Below are positions 17,039-26,663 of a stretch of 64,000 nt of DNA, piece by piece. The stretch is from positions 372,001 through 436,000 of the forward strand of contig CAVXFB010000007.1 of assembly GCA_963760935.1 (NCBI GenBank), read 5' to 3'. Position 1 is the stretch's first letter; every line of letters begins with the position of its first letter. The translations under genes were made by a program, and so were the position numbers. Under the pieces are notes generated by a model. It searched no databases. It was given only the letters and a program-made list of their open reading frames with translations, and had not been told where the DNA came from. The DNA is from CAVXFB01 sp963760935. GTDB lineage: Bacteria > Planctomycetota > Planctomycetia > Pirellulales > Thermoguttaceae.

Positions 17039-18259
17039 TCAATTAGCCATGTGAGCAACCTCGCGAGTTGAAAGTCGCGAAACGCGATGTTGCAGTTGTC
17101 CCTCCGCCGTCGCTGAAAACCCGTGGTCCACCATCCAAACGGCGCCGTTGATGCCACGCGCCTCGTCGCTGACGAGGAATGCAATCGTCTGAGCCAAATC
17201 GATGGGGGTACACAACTCTCCGTCTGGTGTCATCGATTCCCAATGGCGCTGAGCAGCTCGCGCCTCGGGGAACTTCGCCAATAACTCGCCATAGACGGGA
17301 CCGCCCGCAACACAGTTCACGCGGATGCCACTTGGTCCAAGTACGCAGGCAAGATAGCGAGTCAGCGATTCGACGGCCGCTTTCACCACTCCTTGGCTGC
17401 CCAAGCCGTCAATGAATTGGTGGGCGCCCACGGCAGACATGGTCACGATCGAGCCGCCGCCTCGCGGACGCATCAACTCGGCCGCTCGGACTGCACATTG
17501 GTGATGCCCCGATACGTTGGTCCGAAACGCTCGATCCCAATCTTGCTGGGTGAGCTCCAGGAAGGAGCCGATACGACCATCGGAGGCGTTGCACACGAGT
17601 ATGTCGAGCCCAAACTGCCTGTCGATCTGCCTGAACATCTCATCGACATGTTCTGGGTTGGCAACCGAGCCCCAGATATGAACTGCCCTTCCATCTTCGG
17701 CGTTGATTTCGGCCGCTGTTTGCTCCCCTTGTTCACGAGAGTGAAAGGAATTCACGATGACAGTCGCGCCACGACGGGCCAAAAAGCGGGCGATTGTTCG
17801 GCCGACGCCTCGCCCAGAGCCCGTCACTAGGGCGACACGGCCGCTCAGTGGTTTCGCACCGGCTGCCAGCTCCCCGCCTCGAACGTTGTCGAGAAAGTGC
17901 GGCGATGGAAGCGATTGCGGCCTTGATACTTGGACGGGACTAGAAATGGCGCCGGCCCGGACGCGTGGCAATTCCTCTTCGCTAACGCTCTGCACGGGTT
18001 GTTGCGATTCGCCGCCTTTCTCCAACAGACCGTCGATCCAGTCTGCGATGTCAGCAATCGTGCGGGCTGATGGGGCGCCGGCTTGAGCCATCAAATCGAG
18101 TCCAAACTTCTCGCCGAGAGCTACGATAATCTCGACCCGCTTCACGGAGTCAATTCCGAGCCCGTTCTCCAATTCCGCGTCGGCGGTCAGAAGTTCTGTC
18201 GGGTAACGTGTTGTGGCTGCCAGACATTCCACAACTTGTTTGAGAGTGTCATCACGCAT
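17039..18259 (-). CDS. Acyl carrier protein fused to FabL-like SDR
   Basis: A 406-residue bifunctional protein. Residues 1-80 are an acyl carrier domain with LGIDSVKRVEI, the form typical of PUFA-synthase ACPs; Ser38 would carry phosphopantetheine. Residues 137-390 are a short-chain dehydrogenase with the TGSGRGVG cofactor motif, most like the enoyl-ACP reductase FabL in its later half (VKAAVESLTRYLACVLGPSGIRVN). The catalytic Tyr is not where expected: four residues before Lys293 is Gln, and the FabL position (seven before) is Leu. The start ATG 18259 has GGAG seven bases upstream; the longer frame to 18307 does not. It supplies the carrier missing from the synthase. Confidence 0.8.
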   Translation of the reverse strand: MRDDTLKQVVECLAATTRYPTELLTADAELENGLGIDSVKRVEIIVALGEKFGLDLMAQAGAPSARTIADIADWIDGLLEKGGESQQPVQSVSEEELPRVRAGAISSPVQVSRPQSLPSPHFLDNVRGGELAAGAKPLSGRVALVTGSGRGVGRTIARFLARRGATVIVNSFHSREQGEQTAAEINAEDGRAVHIWGSVANPEHVDEMFRQIDRQFGLDILVCNASDGRIGSFLELTQQDWDRAFRTNVSGHHQCAVRAAELMRPRGGGSIVTMSAVGAHQFIDGLGSQGVVKAAVESLTRYLACVLGPSGIRVNCVAGGPVYGELLAKFPEARAAQRHWESMTPDGELCTPIDLAQTIAFLVSDEARGINGAVWMVDHGFSATAEGQLQHRVSRLSTREVAHMAN

Positions 18260-18458
18260 ACACGGCTCCATGTTTGCTAGGATCACGGCCGAAATAACAG
18301 CCGCCATTCTATCATGGCGCCTATGTCATTCCTCCAGCTTTTTCGAGAATTCGGTAGACATTTTCGTCCGCGCGGTAGACCTAAAATGGTCGCACGCGTT
18401 GCGCGGGACGCGCATGCTGTGCAGCTCGCGCGCACTCTGCGGTCTGGTCGCGCGAAGC

Positions 18459-20360
18459 TTAGACGCTTAGGCAGGATGTGCGGCGGTTGAAGTGCTCGAC
18501 AACCTGCACGGCCGAGACGGGCCGACTCATATAGAAGCCTTGGTACTCGTCGCAGTCGTGCTCCTTGAGGAACGCAAGCTGTGCCTCGGTCTCCACTCCC
18601 TCCGCGACGACCTTAAGCTCCAACACCTTTCCGAGCACAATCACAGTCGCGGCGATCTGACCATCGTCCGCTTCGGGAATGTCTTTAATAAACGCTCGGT
18701 CAATCTTGAGGCGATCGAGGGGGAGCTGTCGGAGATAAGCAAACGATGAATACCCGGTGCCGAAATCGTCGATGCTAATGCTGACGCCCATTTCCTTGAT
18801 TGTGTTGAGCCGCATCACCGCCTGATCGATGTCGTCGATCAGCAGGCCTTCTGTGACTTCAAGATCCAGATTACTTGGGTTGATGCCCCACTCCTCGATT
18901 GACTTTGCGATGCTTTCGCAGAAGTCTTCCGCCTTGAACTGTACCGTACTGATGTTGACCGATATCTTGACGTCGTAGCCTGCGTTATTCCACTCCGCGA
19001 GTTGCTTGCAGGCTTCGTAAACGATCCATTTGCCCACGGGAATGATCTCACGGCTTTCTTCAAGGAGCTGAACGAAGCGGCCCGGCGGCACTACTTCTCC
19101 ATCGTGGCGCCATCGCAGGAGCGCCTCAACGCCGGTGACCTCTTCGGTGCGCACATCGACTTGCGGCTGATAGAGCAGGAAGAACTCGTTTCGTTCCAGA
19201 GCGTGTGAAAGGTGCTCTTGCAGCTTCCGGTACTCGACCAGGCGATTCGTCATCTCAGCTTCGTAGCACGCGTGCCCCAGTCGATGCTCCTTTGCGTGGA
19301 ACATCGCCGTGTCGGCAAATGCCAGCAGGTCGCGGTCCGATTCGGTATGGTCCGGACAGAACGAATAGCCCACGCTGACGCCCAAGGGAAACTCGGCTTC
19401 CTCCAGCTCGTATCGTCGCGTTAGCACATTGCAAATGTCTGAGGCGATCGACTCGGCCTGGTCTCGGTCGCAAAGTTGCGGGCAAATAATGCAGAATTCA
19501 TCTCCGCCGAGGCGCGCGACGTCGGCGCGATCTCCAAACGCTGCACGCAAACGGGAAGCAATTTCAATGAGCGTTTTGTCACCGACCGGGTGGCCTAGGG
19601 TGTCGTTGATCTCCTTGAACCCGTCCATGTCGAGCAAGAAGAGCGCCACCCGTTCGGATGCAGCACAGGCGTGCGCGACTCTTGCTTTCAATGTCTCTTG
19701 AAACTGAAAGCGATTGATCAAACCAGTCAGTGCGTCAGTTGTGGCAAGATAGCGAAGCGTCTCGCTCTTCTTCTCAAGATCCTGGCTGAGTTTGATCAGA
19801 TGCTTGATGCGCAGCTGGTAGTACTGTTCGCCTTGCTGACAACAGAAGTAGGTACAAACGGCAATGCCGACAACAAGCACCAATTCGTCGGATCGCGATG
19901 TGTAGAACGTGTCGTGAACCCCGTACACCATTGTGTAGAACAACACGAAGGCGCCTATATTAGCCACCAGCCAGTAGAAGGCGGCGAGCACGCCAACGAC
20001 CTGCGAGGCAACCACGATGGATACCGGGAAGTACAGCATGGTTACCGCCACGGTCGGGTCGCTGATCGAAACACAGAACAATCCGATTGCGCTGGCAACC
20101 AGATTCAGATTCATAATACGGCGGTAGTTTGCGTGTCTCCAAAGCGACACCACGATGATGAGATGAACTAGAGCGTCTACGCCACAGACTGCCGCGGCCG
20201 CATTATAGCCGCGATACCACAAGAAGATGCCATTGACGATCCACGTCAACCAGGTCACCAGAAGGAACTGCCAGACGCGCCGAGCTCGCAGCTCCTCTAC
20301 GTTGGTCGAGTCGACGAAAACTTCACTTTCGTCATTTTTGATGGCGATCCAGCTGAACAT
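18459..20360 (-). CDS. Membrane GGDEF-EAL cyclic-di-GMP protein
   Basis: A 633-residue signalling protein. The N-terminal 180 residues hold five or six hydrophobic segments (for example VWQFLLVTWLTWIVNGIFLW), forming a MASE-like sensor. A diguanylate cyclase domain follows, with TDALTGLINR, LDMDGFKEIND and an intact RLGGDEF. The C-terminal phosphodiesterase domain has EALLRW, DDFGTGYSS and LKIDRAFI. It could make and degrade c-di-GMP at the membrane; which activity dominates cannot be told. ATG 20384 is an alternative start eight codons earlier. It is separated by about 200 bp from the lipid cluster on the same strand, so co-regulation is possible but not shown. Confidence 0.88.
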   Translation of the reverse strand: MFSWIAIKNDESEVFVDSTNVEELRARRVWQFLLVTWLTWIVNGIFLWYRGYNAAAAVCGVDALVHLIIVVSLWRHANYRRIMNLNLVASAIGLFCVSISDPTVAVTMLYFPVSIVVASQVVGVLAAFYWLVANIGAFVLFYTMVYGVHDTFYTSRSDELVLVVGIAVCTYFCCQQGEQYYQLRIKHLIKLSQDLEKKSETLRYLATTDALTGLINRFQFQETLKARVAHACAASERVALFLLDMDGFKEINDTLGHPVGDKTLIEIASRLRAAFGDRADVARLGGDEFCIICPQLCDRDQAESIASDICNVLTRRYELEEAEFPLGVSVGYSFCPDHTESDRDLLAFADTAMFHAKEHRLGHACYEAEMTNRLVEYRKLQEHLSHALERNEFFLLYQPQVDVRTEEVTGVEALLRWRHDGEVVPPGRFVQLLEESREIIPVGKWIVYEACKQLAEWNNAGYDVKISVNISTVQFKAEDFCESIAKSIEEWGINPSNLDLEVTEGLLIDDIDQAVMRLNTIKEMGVSISIDDFGTGYSSFAYLRQLPLDRLKIDRAFIKDIPEADDGQIAATVIVLGKVLELKVVAEGVETEAQLAFLKEHDCDEYQGFYMSRPVSAVQVVEHFNRRTSCLSV

Positions 20361-21016
20361 CGCGTGTCTCTGCCATGTGTGCATGCGCCCGGTGCAGCAG
20401 GTCTGCTCGGATACCGTTGGCGCGTTACGCGGGAACCTTGAGGCGCTGGCCCCCTAGGTAGTATAGGTTGCTTTCACTACGGACATTGCTGGCCGACTCA
20501 AGTTGGACTTCACGCAAAACCCGCAGAATCAGATCAACCGATAGAATCGGTTCGGGAACGACAGGGTTGAAGCTGTAACGTTTGCATTCGTTGCTAAAAG
20601 GCGCGAAATGACGCCATCCCGAAATCGGAAGACTGACAAGGTCGCGACAAGAAAGGAGAGTGGCACTTATCACTCTTCTAGCGGCGCGTGGGGATGTGAT
20701 GCAAAGCCGGCCTAGGGCACCTCGTCGGGAGAGGAACAGCGGCCGCAGTATCCTCACCCGAAGCCCTACCCCCTTCCCTCTTCTTTGCGCCGGGGCGGCT
20801 GGCTGCGATCTCGCACTGCCTCAACGAAGTCTATCGCCGGCTACGACAGTAGGAATGGGTCCAAACCACTTGACATGTTCCGAGGTAACCCCTGGAAAAG
20901 AAACCCGGGTAGGTCGCGGAACTATGGGCACAACGATAGCGGAGATTTCTATTGAGAGGGCAAAGGGCTCGGCGCTAATTTCGTCCATCCGGTCACGCCA
21001 GTGAGAATCGGATTGA

Positions 21017-21051
21017 CAGCTGTTGAGGATATTGTATCCTCAATGCAGCTG
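21017..21051. repeat. Strong isolated hairpin
   Basis: CAGCTGTTGAGGATA pairs with TATCCTCAA-TG-CAGCTG across a 3-nt TTG loop, giving 15 pairs with a 2-nt bulge. There is no T-run, so it is not an obvious terminator. It may be a repeat end or protein-binding site. Confidence 0.5.
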
Positions 21052-21625
21052 GCTTCAACCGCTGCCAAACGACTTGCCAAATTGTAAAAATTTGGCCGTT
21101 TCACAAGTCGATGATCGGATCGCACTGGACGGCCAAGTGAATACGGGACTGAGAGCGGATAAGACACCACGCGAAAAATAATCATTGACGAACCGATTCA
21201 AACAACTGAACCGCGACTAACAATCGTTTCCGGGAACTCGTCTCAAAAGGAATTTTGCCATGACAGGAATCGGCTACGTCATGCTGTTCACGGAACTTCT
21301 CGAACGCCGTTGTTTCGGCCTATTAGCTCCAAAATCGTCGGCAAACGCCGCACCCTGTTCTGCACAACGGCTTGATGATCGCCAAACATCTCAGTCGTTT
21401 CCTTGCCGCGGGAGTGCCGCTTCGGCAATAGAGACCAAAAACGTCGGGTCTCAATGCCATGTCACTCACAAGGGAGAAAGCAAGTGAAGTTTGCGACAGA
21501 CCAATAATGATCGGCGTTGCCACCATCTAATGGGGGTGCGTGAGATCGCGATCGGATCAGCAAAGAGGCGACGGTGCACGAGCGCCGCGTGCCGGAGCGC
21601 TGAATCCGGCGACGACGGGTTGACG

Positions 21626-21835
21626 TCAATCACGCGGTGGCCGCCGGATGAAGTCGAACCAAGAGTCACGGTCGCACTTGGGACCAGGCTCGAAACCGTT
21701 GTCTTGGAGAATGCGAGATACCGTTGCAGGAGACACGTGGATCGCCAGCTTCTTCAGTTGGCCGACGATCCCCCCACAACCTGGTCGGTTTCGATCTGGT
21801 CGGGCAGCTCTCTCCTCTGTCAGGGGGCGATGCAT
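21626..21835 (-). pseudogene. Fragment of integrase-core (rve-type) transposase
   Basis: About 50 codons read GGIVGQLKKLAIHVSPATVS followed by RILQDNGFEPGPK and DSWFDFIRR. This matches the helix-turn-helix and linker just before the DDE core of IS3/IS481-like integrases. Neither the catalytic core nor element ends are seen, so it is a relic. Confidence 0.6.
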
Positions 21836-22203
21836 GTCGATGCAACTGACGCCGATTCGACGTCACCACTCAGCGCACCTCAACGCGATCATATGTCGTA
21901 ACATCTCACGGTGAAGAGCGTTACGTTACTGCCGGTGCGCACTGGGAATGGGGTGCCCGGTAACGGATTGCGATTCCGTTCATCGGCTTCGCCTGGGAAG
22001 AACTATTAATGTGGCAGGTTATGCTGGCAAATAAGTACAGGGGTTTTGCGCAAATTTATCGAGCCAAAGCTTTGCTCGTGATCTTGGAGAGACAACACGA
22101 CAAAATAATGGCTAGTAACGAGCACCCTCGGCCCGATATTGACCCCGAGGGTGGGACGCGCCTTTGCGGCGCTTCTACGACCGAAACAGATATGGAGGGA
22201 ACC

Positions 22204-23547
22204 ATGCTGCGGTCGCTAATCTCTTACAGAGGGGTCGCGCTGGCAACTTGGCTGATGTTGCTGCCCGCGACCACGGCTGACGCCCAAGGAATCGCATTAG
22301 ACGGGGTTGGCCCGATCAATAGAGCCATGGGCGGAGCGGCCACGGCCGCGCCCATCGACTCGATGGGCGCGCTGCTGTGGAACCCGGCCTCGATCAGTGG
22401 CTTGCCCTCTTCCGAAATGGCAATCGGCTTAGAATTGCTCCTGCCAACAGAGCGACTCTCATCGACAATCGCTGCCGGGGCATTGGGAGGTGGATTTCCT
22501 CCCGCCGAATTCTCCGGCGCCACGGGCGGTGAACCGGGCGCGACTCCGATCCCGAGCATGGCATGGGTGCACAAGTCGGATGATTCGCCTTGGGCCTATG
22601 GCCTCGGGATGTTCGGCATCGCAGGCTTCAGCGTGAATTATCCCGCGAGCCTGACAAACCCCATCTCGGTGCCACAGAATAATCAGCCCGGCGGCGTTGG
22701 AGGCCTTGGCCATATTTATACTGACGCACAGTACTTTCAGATTGTGCCAACCGTTTCCTACGCGCTTAGCGACAAACTGTCCTTCGGCTTTGGTCCCACC
22801 GTCACACTGGCACTACTATCGGTCGATCCTCTAATTTTTGCGCCGCCGGACGATGCAGACGGCAGCTTGGTCCCGCGCTACCCCGCTGGCTGCGCCACGC
22901 GGTATGCGTGGGGCGGAGGATTTCAGGTCGGCTTGTATTACATTGGTGACGACTGTTGGCAATACGGCCTATCGTTCAAGAGCCCACAATGGTTCGAGCC
23001 GTTCCGATTCAACACAGAGGATGAACTGGGACGCCCAGAGCATCAAAACGTGCATTTCGATTATCCAATGATCATCTCGCTCGGCACAGCCTATACAGGA
23101 TTCGAACGCTGGTTGCTGGCTTGCGACGTGCGATACTTCGACTACCACGGTACGGCCGGCTTCGGAGCGCCGGCCGGATTCGACGCCAGTGGTGCAGCGA
23201 CGGGACTCGGCTGGCGAAGCGTGATCGCCGTCAACCTAGGCGCACAGTATCAAGCGACTGAACGACTCTACCTGCGGTTTGGCTACGCATTCAACGACAA
23301 TCCTATCGGCAGCGATGCCGTTCTCTTCAACGTCGCGTCTCCGTTGATTATCCAGCATATTGTCTCGACCGGTTTATCCTATAACGTGACGGAGAAGCTT
23401 ATCTTCTCGTTGGCTTACCTCCACGGCTTCGAGAACAGCGCCAGTGGCCCAATTCAGCTGCCAGGCCTGGGCGCGCTGCCTGGCACGTCAGTGACGAGCA
23501 CGCTTTCCGCCGATGCGCTTGCTGCGGGTATCACGATGCGATACTAG
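22204..23547 (+). CDS. Outer-membrane transport protein, FadL/TodX family
   Basis: A 447-residue protein with a signal peptide (MLRSLISYRGVALATWLMLL, cleavage about after TTADA). The mature start, QGIALDGVGPINRAMGGAATAAPIDSMGALLWNPA, is the FadL hallmark: a small-residue-rich plug followed by NPA. The rest alternates as beta strands ending in an aromatic residue (ITMRY), as expected for a 14-strand barrel. FadL proteins pass hydrophobic molecules such as long-chain fatty acids across the outer membrane. ATG 22204 has GGAGGG seven bases upstream; the longer frame to 22009 is not needed. It is monocistronic in this window. Confidence 0.85.
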   Translation: MLRSLISYRGVALATWLMLLPATTADAQGIALDGVGPINRAMGGAATAAPIDSMGALLWNPASISGLPSSEMAIGLELLLPTERLSSTIAAGALGGGFPPAEFSGATGGEPGATPIPSMAWVHKSDDSPWAYGLGMFGIAGFSVNYPASLTNPISVPQNNQPGGVGGLGHIYTDAQYFQIVPTVSYALSDKLSFGFGPTVTLALLSVDPLIFAPPDDADGSLVPRYPAGCATRYAWGGGFQVGLYYIGDDCWQYGLSFKSPQWFEPFRFNTEDELGRPEHQNVHFDYPMIISLGTAYTGFERWLLACDVRYFDYHGTAGFGAPAGFDASGAATGLGWRSVIAVNLGAQYQATERLYLRFGYAFNDNPIGSDAVLFNVASPLIIQHIVSTGLSYNVTEKLIFSLAYLHGFENSASGPIQLPGLGALPGTSVTSTLSADALAAGITMRY

Positions 23548-24174
23548 CGGACCACCGGCTGCAGTATGAAGCCCGATTCGTCGAGAAAGATGATTGATCG
23601 ACCGCTACGACGGGAGTATTTTATGCGAGGCTAATCGTGTTGCCGACACGCGGCCACGGCGGATCGGTTTCTCGGAACACGTTTGAAGAATTTTCTCGGT
23701 AGTCATTGTTGGGGGACGCTAAGCCCAACAATACAACCGGCCTTCGGCTGGCTATGCTACACGTACCCCTTCGGGCACTAGCCTTTTCAACCGCCCAGGC
23801 GCTGGCCTTTTAGCCCGCGGTTCACACAAGGCGTCACCCATAACCGCCGCGGAGTCAAGGCCCGGATTTTCGGATTTTCCAGGATCATAACAACATCGGA
23901 ACGGAGAGAGGCTAGCCGGGGTCCAGAGGCGGCAATGAGCGCCCTGGTCGGCGAATGGATTCGCCGAAAGGCGCTGGCATGGACTGCCAACTCCGTTTGT
24001 CGTTACTTCGCGCACTGTGTAGTCACCCATTCGTGGCGTCCAGGCCGAGGCCCGTCGCATATTGTACTGTTCACGGCCGCAGTGCCCAATCAGGAACGCA
24101 GTGCAAACCCAGCGTCTCACGAGACACCTTTGCGGGCCAGCAGCGACCGTACTCGTGCGCGATCTCGTCTTTCT
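23548..24174 (-). other. IS110-element flank, candidate guide-RNA region
   Basis: This 627-bp stretch lies downstream (minus sense) of the IS110-family transposase. It has no supported gene and many GC hairpins, for example ACCGGCCTTCGGCTGG near 23738 and GCGAATGGATTCGC near 23951. In the IS1111 branch of the family a guide (seek/bridge) RNA is made from this side. No boundary can be set by eye. Confidence 0.35.
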
Positions 24175-25179
24175 CTAGGCGACTTGGCTGGCATGTTCGT
24201 GGTGCCAACGTCGCAGCCGCTTCCAACAAATCTCCGCCAGCTTGCGGGCAACCGCCACCCGCGCAATCTTTGTGCCGGACCGCTTGCGCACCCGCGTGTA
24301 GAAGTTTTTCAGTGCGGCGTCCTGGCGAATGGCCTTCATGGCGGCCTCGACGAGAATCCAGCGCAACCAGCTCGATCCTTGCCGGGTGATCGATCCTCGA
24401 TAACAATGTCCGCCCGACTGGTGCACGCGGCAAGTTGGTCCGGCGTAAGCCCCGACTTGTTTGGCGGCGTGAAAGCGCTCCGGCTCGCCGAGTTCGGCCA
24501 CGATCAATAGTGCCGAGTACAGGCCAATGCCGTGAATGTCGGTCAACGCCTCCCTTTGTGGAAACTGCGTCGCCATCCGCTCGAGGTGCTCGTCAATGAT
24601 CGTTGCTTGTCGGCCAAAGTGTCTCAGCCGCGCCAACAGCTCGTCGCGGACAAGATTTTCGATCCAGCCGAAGTCTTGACCGCGAAACCAAGCCAAACCG
24701 CGCACACCGAAGGGCGTTCGGTAGGGCGATTGCCGATTTCGCCTGGCCAGCAAGGCCCGCAGTTGAATCTTTGCCTCGGCCAATTCGCGGCCCAGCCGCG
24801 CGCAGCGGCGCGTCAGATCGCGCAACTGCTGGTAGGGTTCTGGTGGAATATAGGCCAGTGGAATCTGGTTGATCCGCAGCAGATTGGCGAGCAACTGTGC
24901 ATCTAACTTGTCGGTTTTGCTGCGCCGCTGTACCATGGCGCGGAGACGTAAGGGATGGGCCAACAGGATCGTGCCGTACGGGGCGAGCAGGTCGTAGAGC
25001 CAGCGATAGGTGGCGCTGGCCTCGATGACCGCGCGGAAACGTTTCCACTGTTGAACTGCCTCAACGATGGCAGCGGTGTCTTCGCAGCGAATCGTCGTCG
25101 GTTTGGTGGCTTCACCCGCGTCGTTTACGGCCGCCATCACAATAGTCTCACGGTGTAGATCGATACCTACGTACCACAT
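24175..25179 (-). CDS. IS110-family transposase (DEDD)
   Basis: A 334-residue transposase from MWYVGIDLHR. The first Asp of the RuvC-like DEDD core is in GIDLH, followed by RSKTDKLDAQLLANLL with two further acids. The C-terminal Transposase_20 domain has the conserved Ser region HQSGGHCYRGSITRQGSSWLRW. The frame is open to 25260, but ATG 25179 follows AAGGAGACCTGTTC and starts at the catalytic motif. Enzymes of this family act with a structured guide RNA encoded in the element's non-coding end. The element is inserted at the 5' side of the broken alpha-galactosidase gene. Confidence 0.9.
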   Translation of the reverse strand: MWYVGIDLHRETIVMAAVNDAGEATKPTTIRCEDTAAIVEAVQQWKRFRAVIEASATYRWLYDLLAPYGTILLAHPLRLRAMVQRRSKTDKLDAQLLANLLRINQIPLAYIPPEPYQQLRDLTRRCARLGRELAEAKIQLRALLARRNRQSPYRTPFGVRGLAWFRGQDFGWIENLVRDELLARLRHFGRQATIIDEHLERMATQFPQREALTDIHGIGLYSALLIVAELGEPERFHAAKQVGAYAGPTCRVHQSGGHCYRGSITRQGSSWLRWILVEAAMKAIRQDAALKNFYTRVRKRSGTKIARVAVARKLAEICWKRLRRWHHEHASQVA

Positions 25180-25189
25180 GAACAGGTCT

Positions 25190-25249
25190 CCTTGTTTGGT
25201 GGAGAAAAGATGGACTGTTACGAGTCTCCATCCTACTCCACCAGCAAGG
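25190..25249. repeat. Long stem-loop at IS110 transposase 5' leader
   Basis: CCTTGTTTGGTGGAG (25190-25204) pairs with CTCCACCAGCAAGG (25236-25249). Nested inside, GATGGA pairs with TCCATC and GACT with AGTC. The structure begins 10 bases upstream of the transposase start on the minus strand. It may be part of a guide RNA or control translation. Confidence 0.55.
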
Positions 25250-25278
25250 GGCCTCAACATGCGGCGGTTATAGTATCA

Positions 25279-26236
25279 GGAAGAAATGAGCCGGCACAAG
25301 AGCGCCGCCTGGTTGCGCAGGGCCGATCAGTTTTTCATAATGCCCAGAAATTGGAGGAGTTTGCGGGGGCGATAGCAGAATTCGCGGAGGGCGACGGCGA
25401 TTTCCTGGTGTTGGTTACCGGCTCGCTCAAGGAGAAAGGGGAACACGTGGTGACGCTGCGGGCGAAGAACGCCGTCGGGACTGCCGAGCGGAAGTGGCGC
25501 ATCGTGGTCGGCCAACAGATCGCCCTGACGCCGCCGATGGGTTGGAACAGTTGGAACTGCTTTGCCCACGCGGTCGACGAGGCGAAGGTCCGCGCGGCCG
25601 CCGACGCCATGGTCGCCAGCGGCCTTATCAACCATGGTTGGACGTACATCAATATCGACGATTGCTGGTCGATCAAGCCCGGCTCGAACGACCCCGACCT
25701 TTCCGGGGCGGCACGCGACGCGGATGGGATGATCAACGCGAACAAGAAGTTCCCGGACATGAAGGCACTCTGCGCTTACGTGCACGGCAAGGGCCTGAAA
25801 ATCGGCATCTATTCGTCGCCCGGCCCCCTTACCTGTGCCGGCTTTACTGCCAGCTATCAGCACGAAGACCAGGACGCCCGCCGGTATGCCGAGTGGGGTT
25901 TCGACTACCTGAAGTACGACTGGTGCTCGTATGGCAGAGTCATCAGGACCAATAAGCCCACCCACGAACAATTGATGGAGCCCTATCGCGTAATGCGGGC
26001 GTCGTTGGACAAGGTCGATCGCGACATCGTCTACAGTCTCTGCCAATATGGATGGGGCAAGGTCTGGCAGTGGGGCGGCGAGGTGGGCGGCAACTGCTGG
26101 CGCACTACTGATGACATCAGCGACACTTGGCGGAGCATGGCAGGAATTGGCTTTTCCCAAGCGGGGCACGAGAAATACGCTGGACCGGGACATGGGAACG
26201 ATCCGGACATGCTCGTGGTCGGCCAGGTCGGCTGGG
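25279..26236 (+). pseudogene. Alpha-galactosidase (GH27), truncated at both ends
   Basis: The core is clear: LTPPMGWNSWNCF opens the GH27 barrel, NIDDCW follows, the nucleophile Asp is in YLKYDWCSYG, and CWRTTDDISDTW carries the probable acid/base Asp. GPGHGNDPDMLVVG then leads to the break at about 26236. A beta-rich segment precedes the barrel. The signal peptide and start are missing at the IS110 side. The C-terminal beta domain is missing because sequence of an unrelated minus-strand gene is joined on. The plus frame stays open by chance through that gene. Left boundary is approximate. Confidence 0.75.
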
Positions 26237-26652
26237 GGCGCCCGCACGGGCGACGTTCGCGTGTCCTGAACGACGGCCTCTCGCCAGGCGTTCTCTTCGA
26301 CGTCGAAGTGGTCCAGGGACTCCAGCTTGATGCCCTTGCTCCGCCGGCAATGGGGATGCATGACATCCTTGACGTTTTGGCGGCATCCCAAGCGGCGGTC
26401 GTCGTAGAACTGCCGGATGCCGTAGTTGGCCAGTACGGTGGGGTAGGCCAGATCGAGCTTCCCGAGCTGTGCCAGACGGACCACGGCACGAAGGGCGTAG
26501 CAGACCACCTCATGGGTCGCTTCCTGCCTCGCCTGCGGGTCGAAGGTGCGAAAGGCGAACGTGGCACGGCGTCGGATAGCCGGCAGCATGGCCAAGAAAG
26601 CTTGGTGCCATGCCGGCGATGTTTTCGGTCTGGGAGGGACAATGCACTGCAT
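26237..26652 (-). pseudogene. Truncated planctomycete conserved gene (sigma-like?)
   Basis: About 138 codons starting MQCIVPPRPKTSPAWHQAF, with FAFRTFDPQARQEATHEVV and LGCRQNVKDVM. The helical pattern (an AFR...PEA-like helix and a later NVKDV) recalls a planctomycete family of conserved proteins, perhaps related to ECF sigma factors. That resemblance is from memory and weak. The gene ends abruptly at about 26237, where it meets the cut alpha-galactosidase in opposite orientation. The frame continues only as antisense of that gene. Its 5' side lies just downstream of group IIC intron copy 2. Confidence 0.5.
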
Positions 26653-26663
26653 GGGACAATCTC

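Larger units (their letters stand above)
20385..22203. other. Long non-coding stretch with remnants
   Basis: The stretch is about 1.8 kb long. It contains a strong hairpin at 21017-21051 and a transposase fragment at 21626-21835. Other open frames (for example 20660-21004 and 21260-21487) show no domain, no good ribosome-binding site and mixed codon use, and I do not call them. It may hold the divergent promoters of the GGDEF-EAL and porin genes. Confidence 0.5.

Noticed and set aside
20660..21487. Short plus-strand frames in the 20.4-22.2 kb gap
   Set aside because: No ribosome site, no recognisable sequence, and codon use unlike neighbouring genes.
25327..26652. A single 441-residue minus-strand protein
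   Set aside because: Only its first 138 residues look like protein; the rest is antisense of the GH27 gene, so it is a fusion frame created at a breakpoint.
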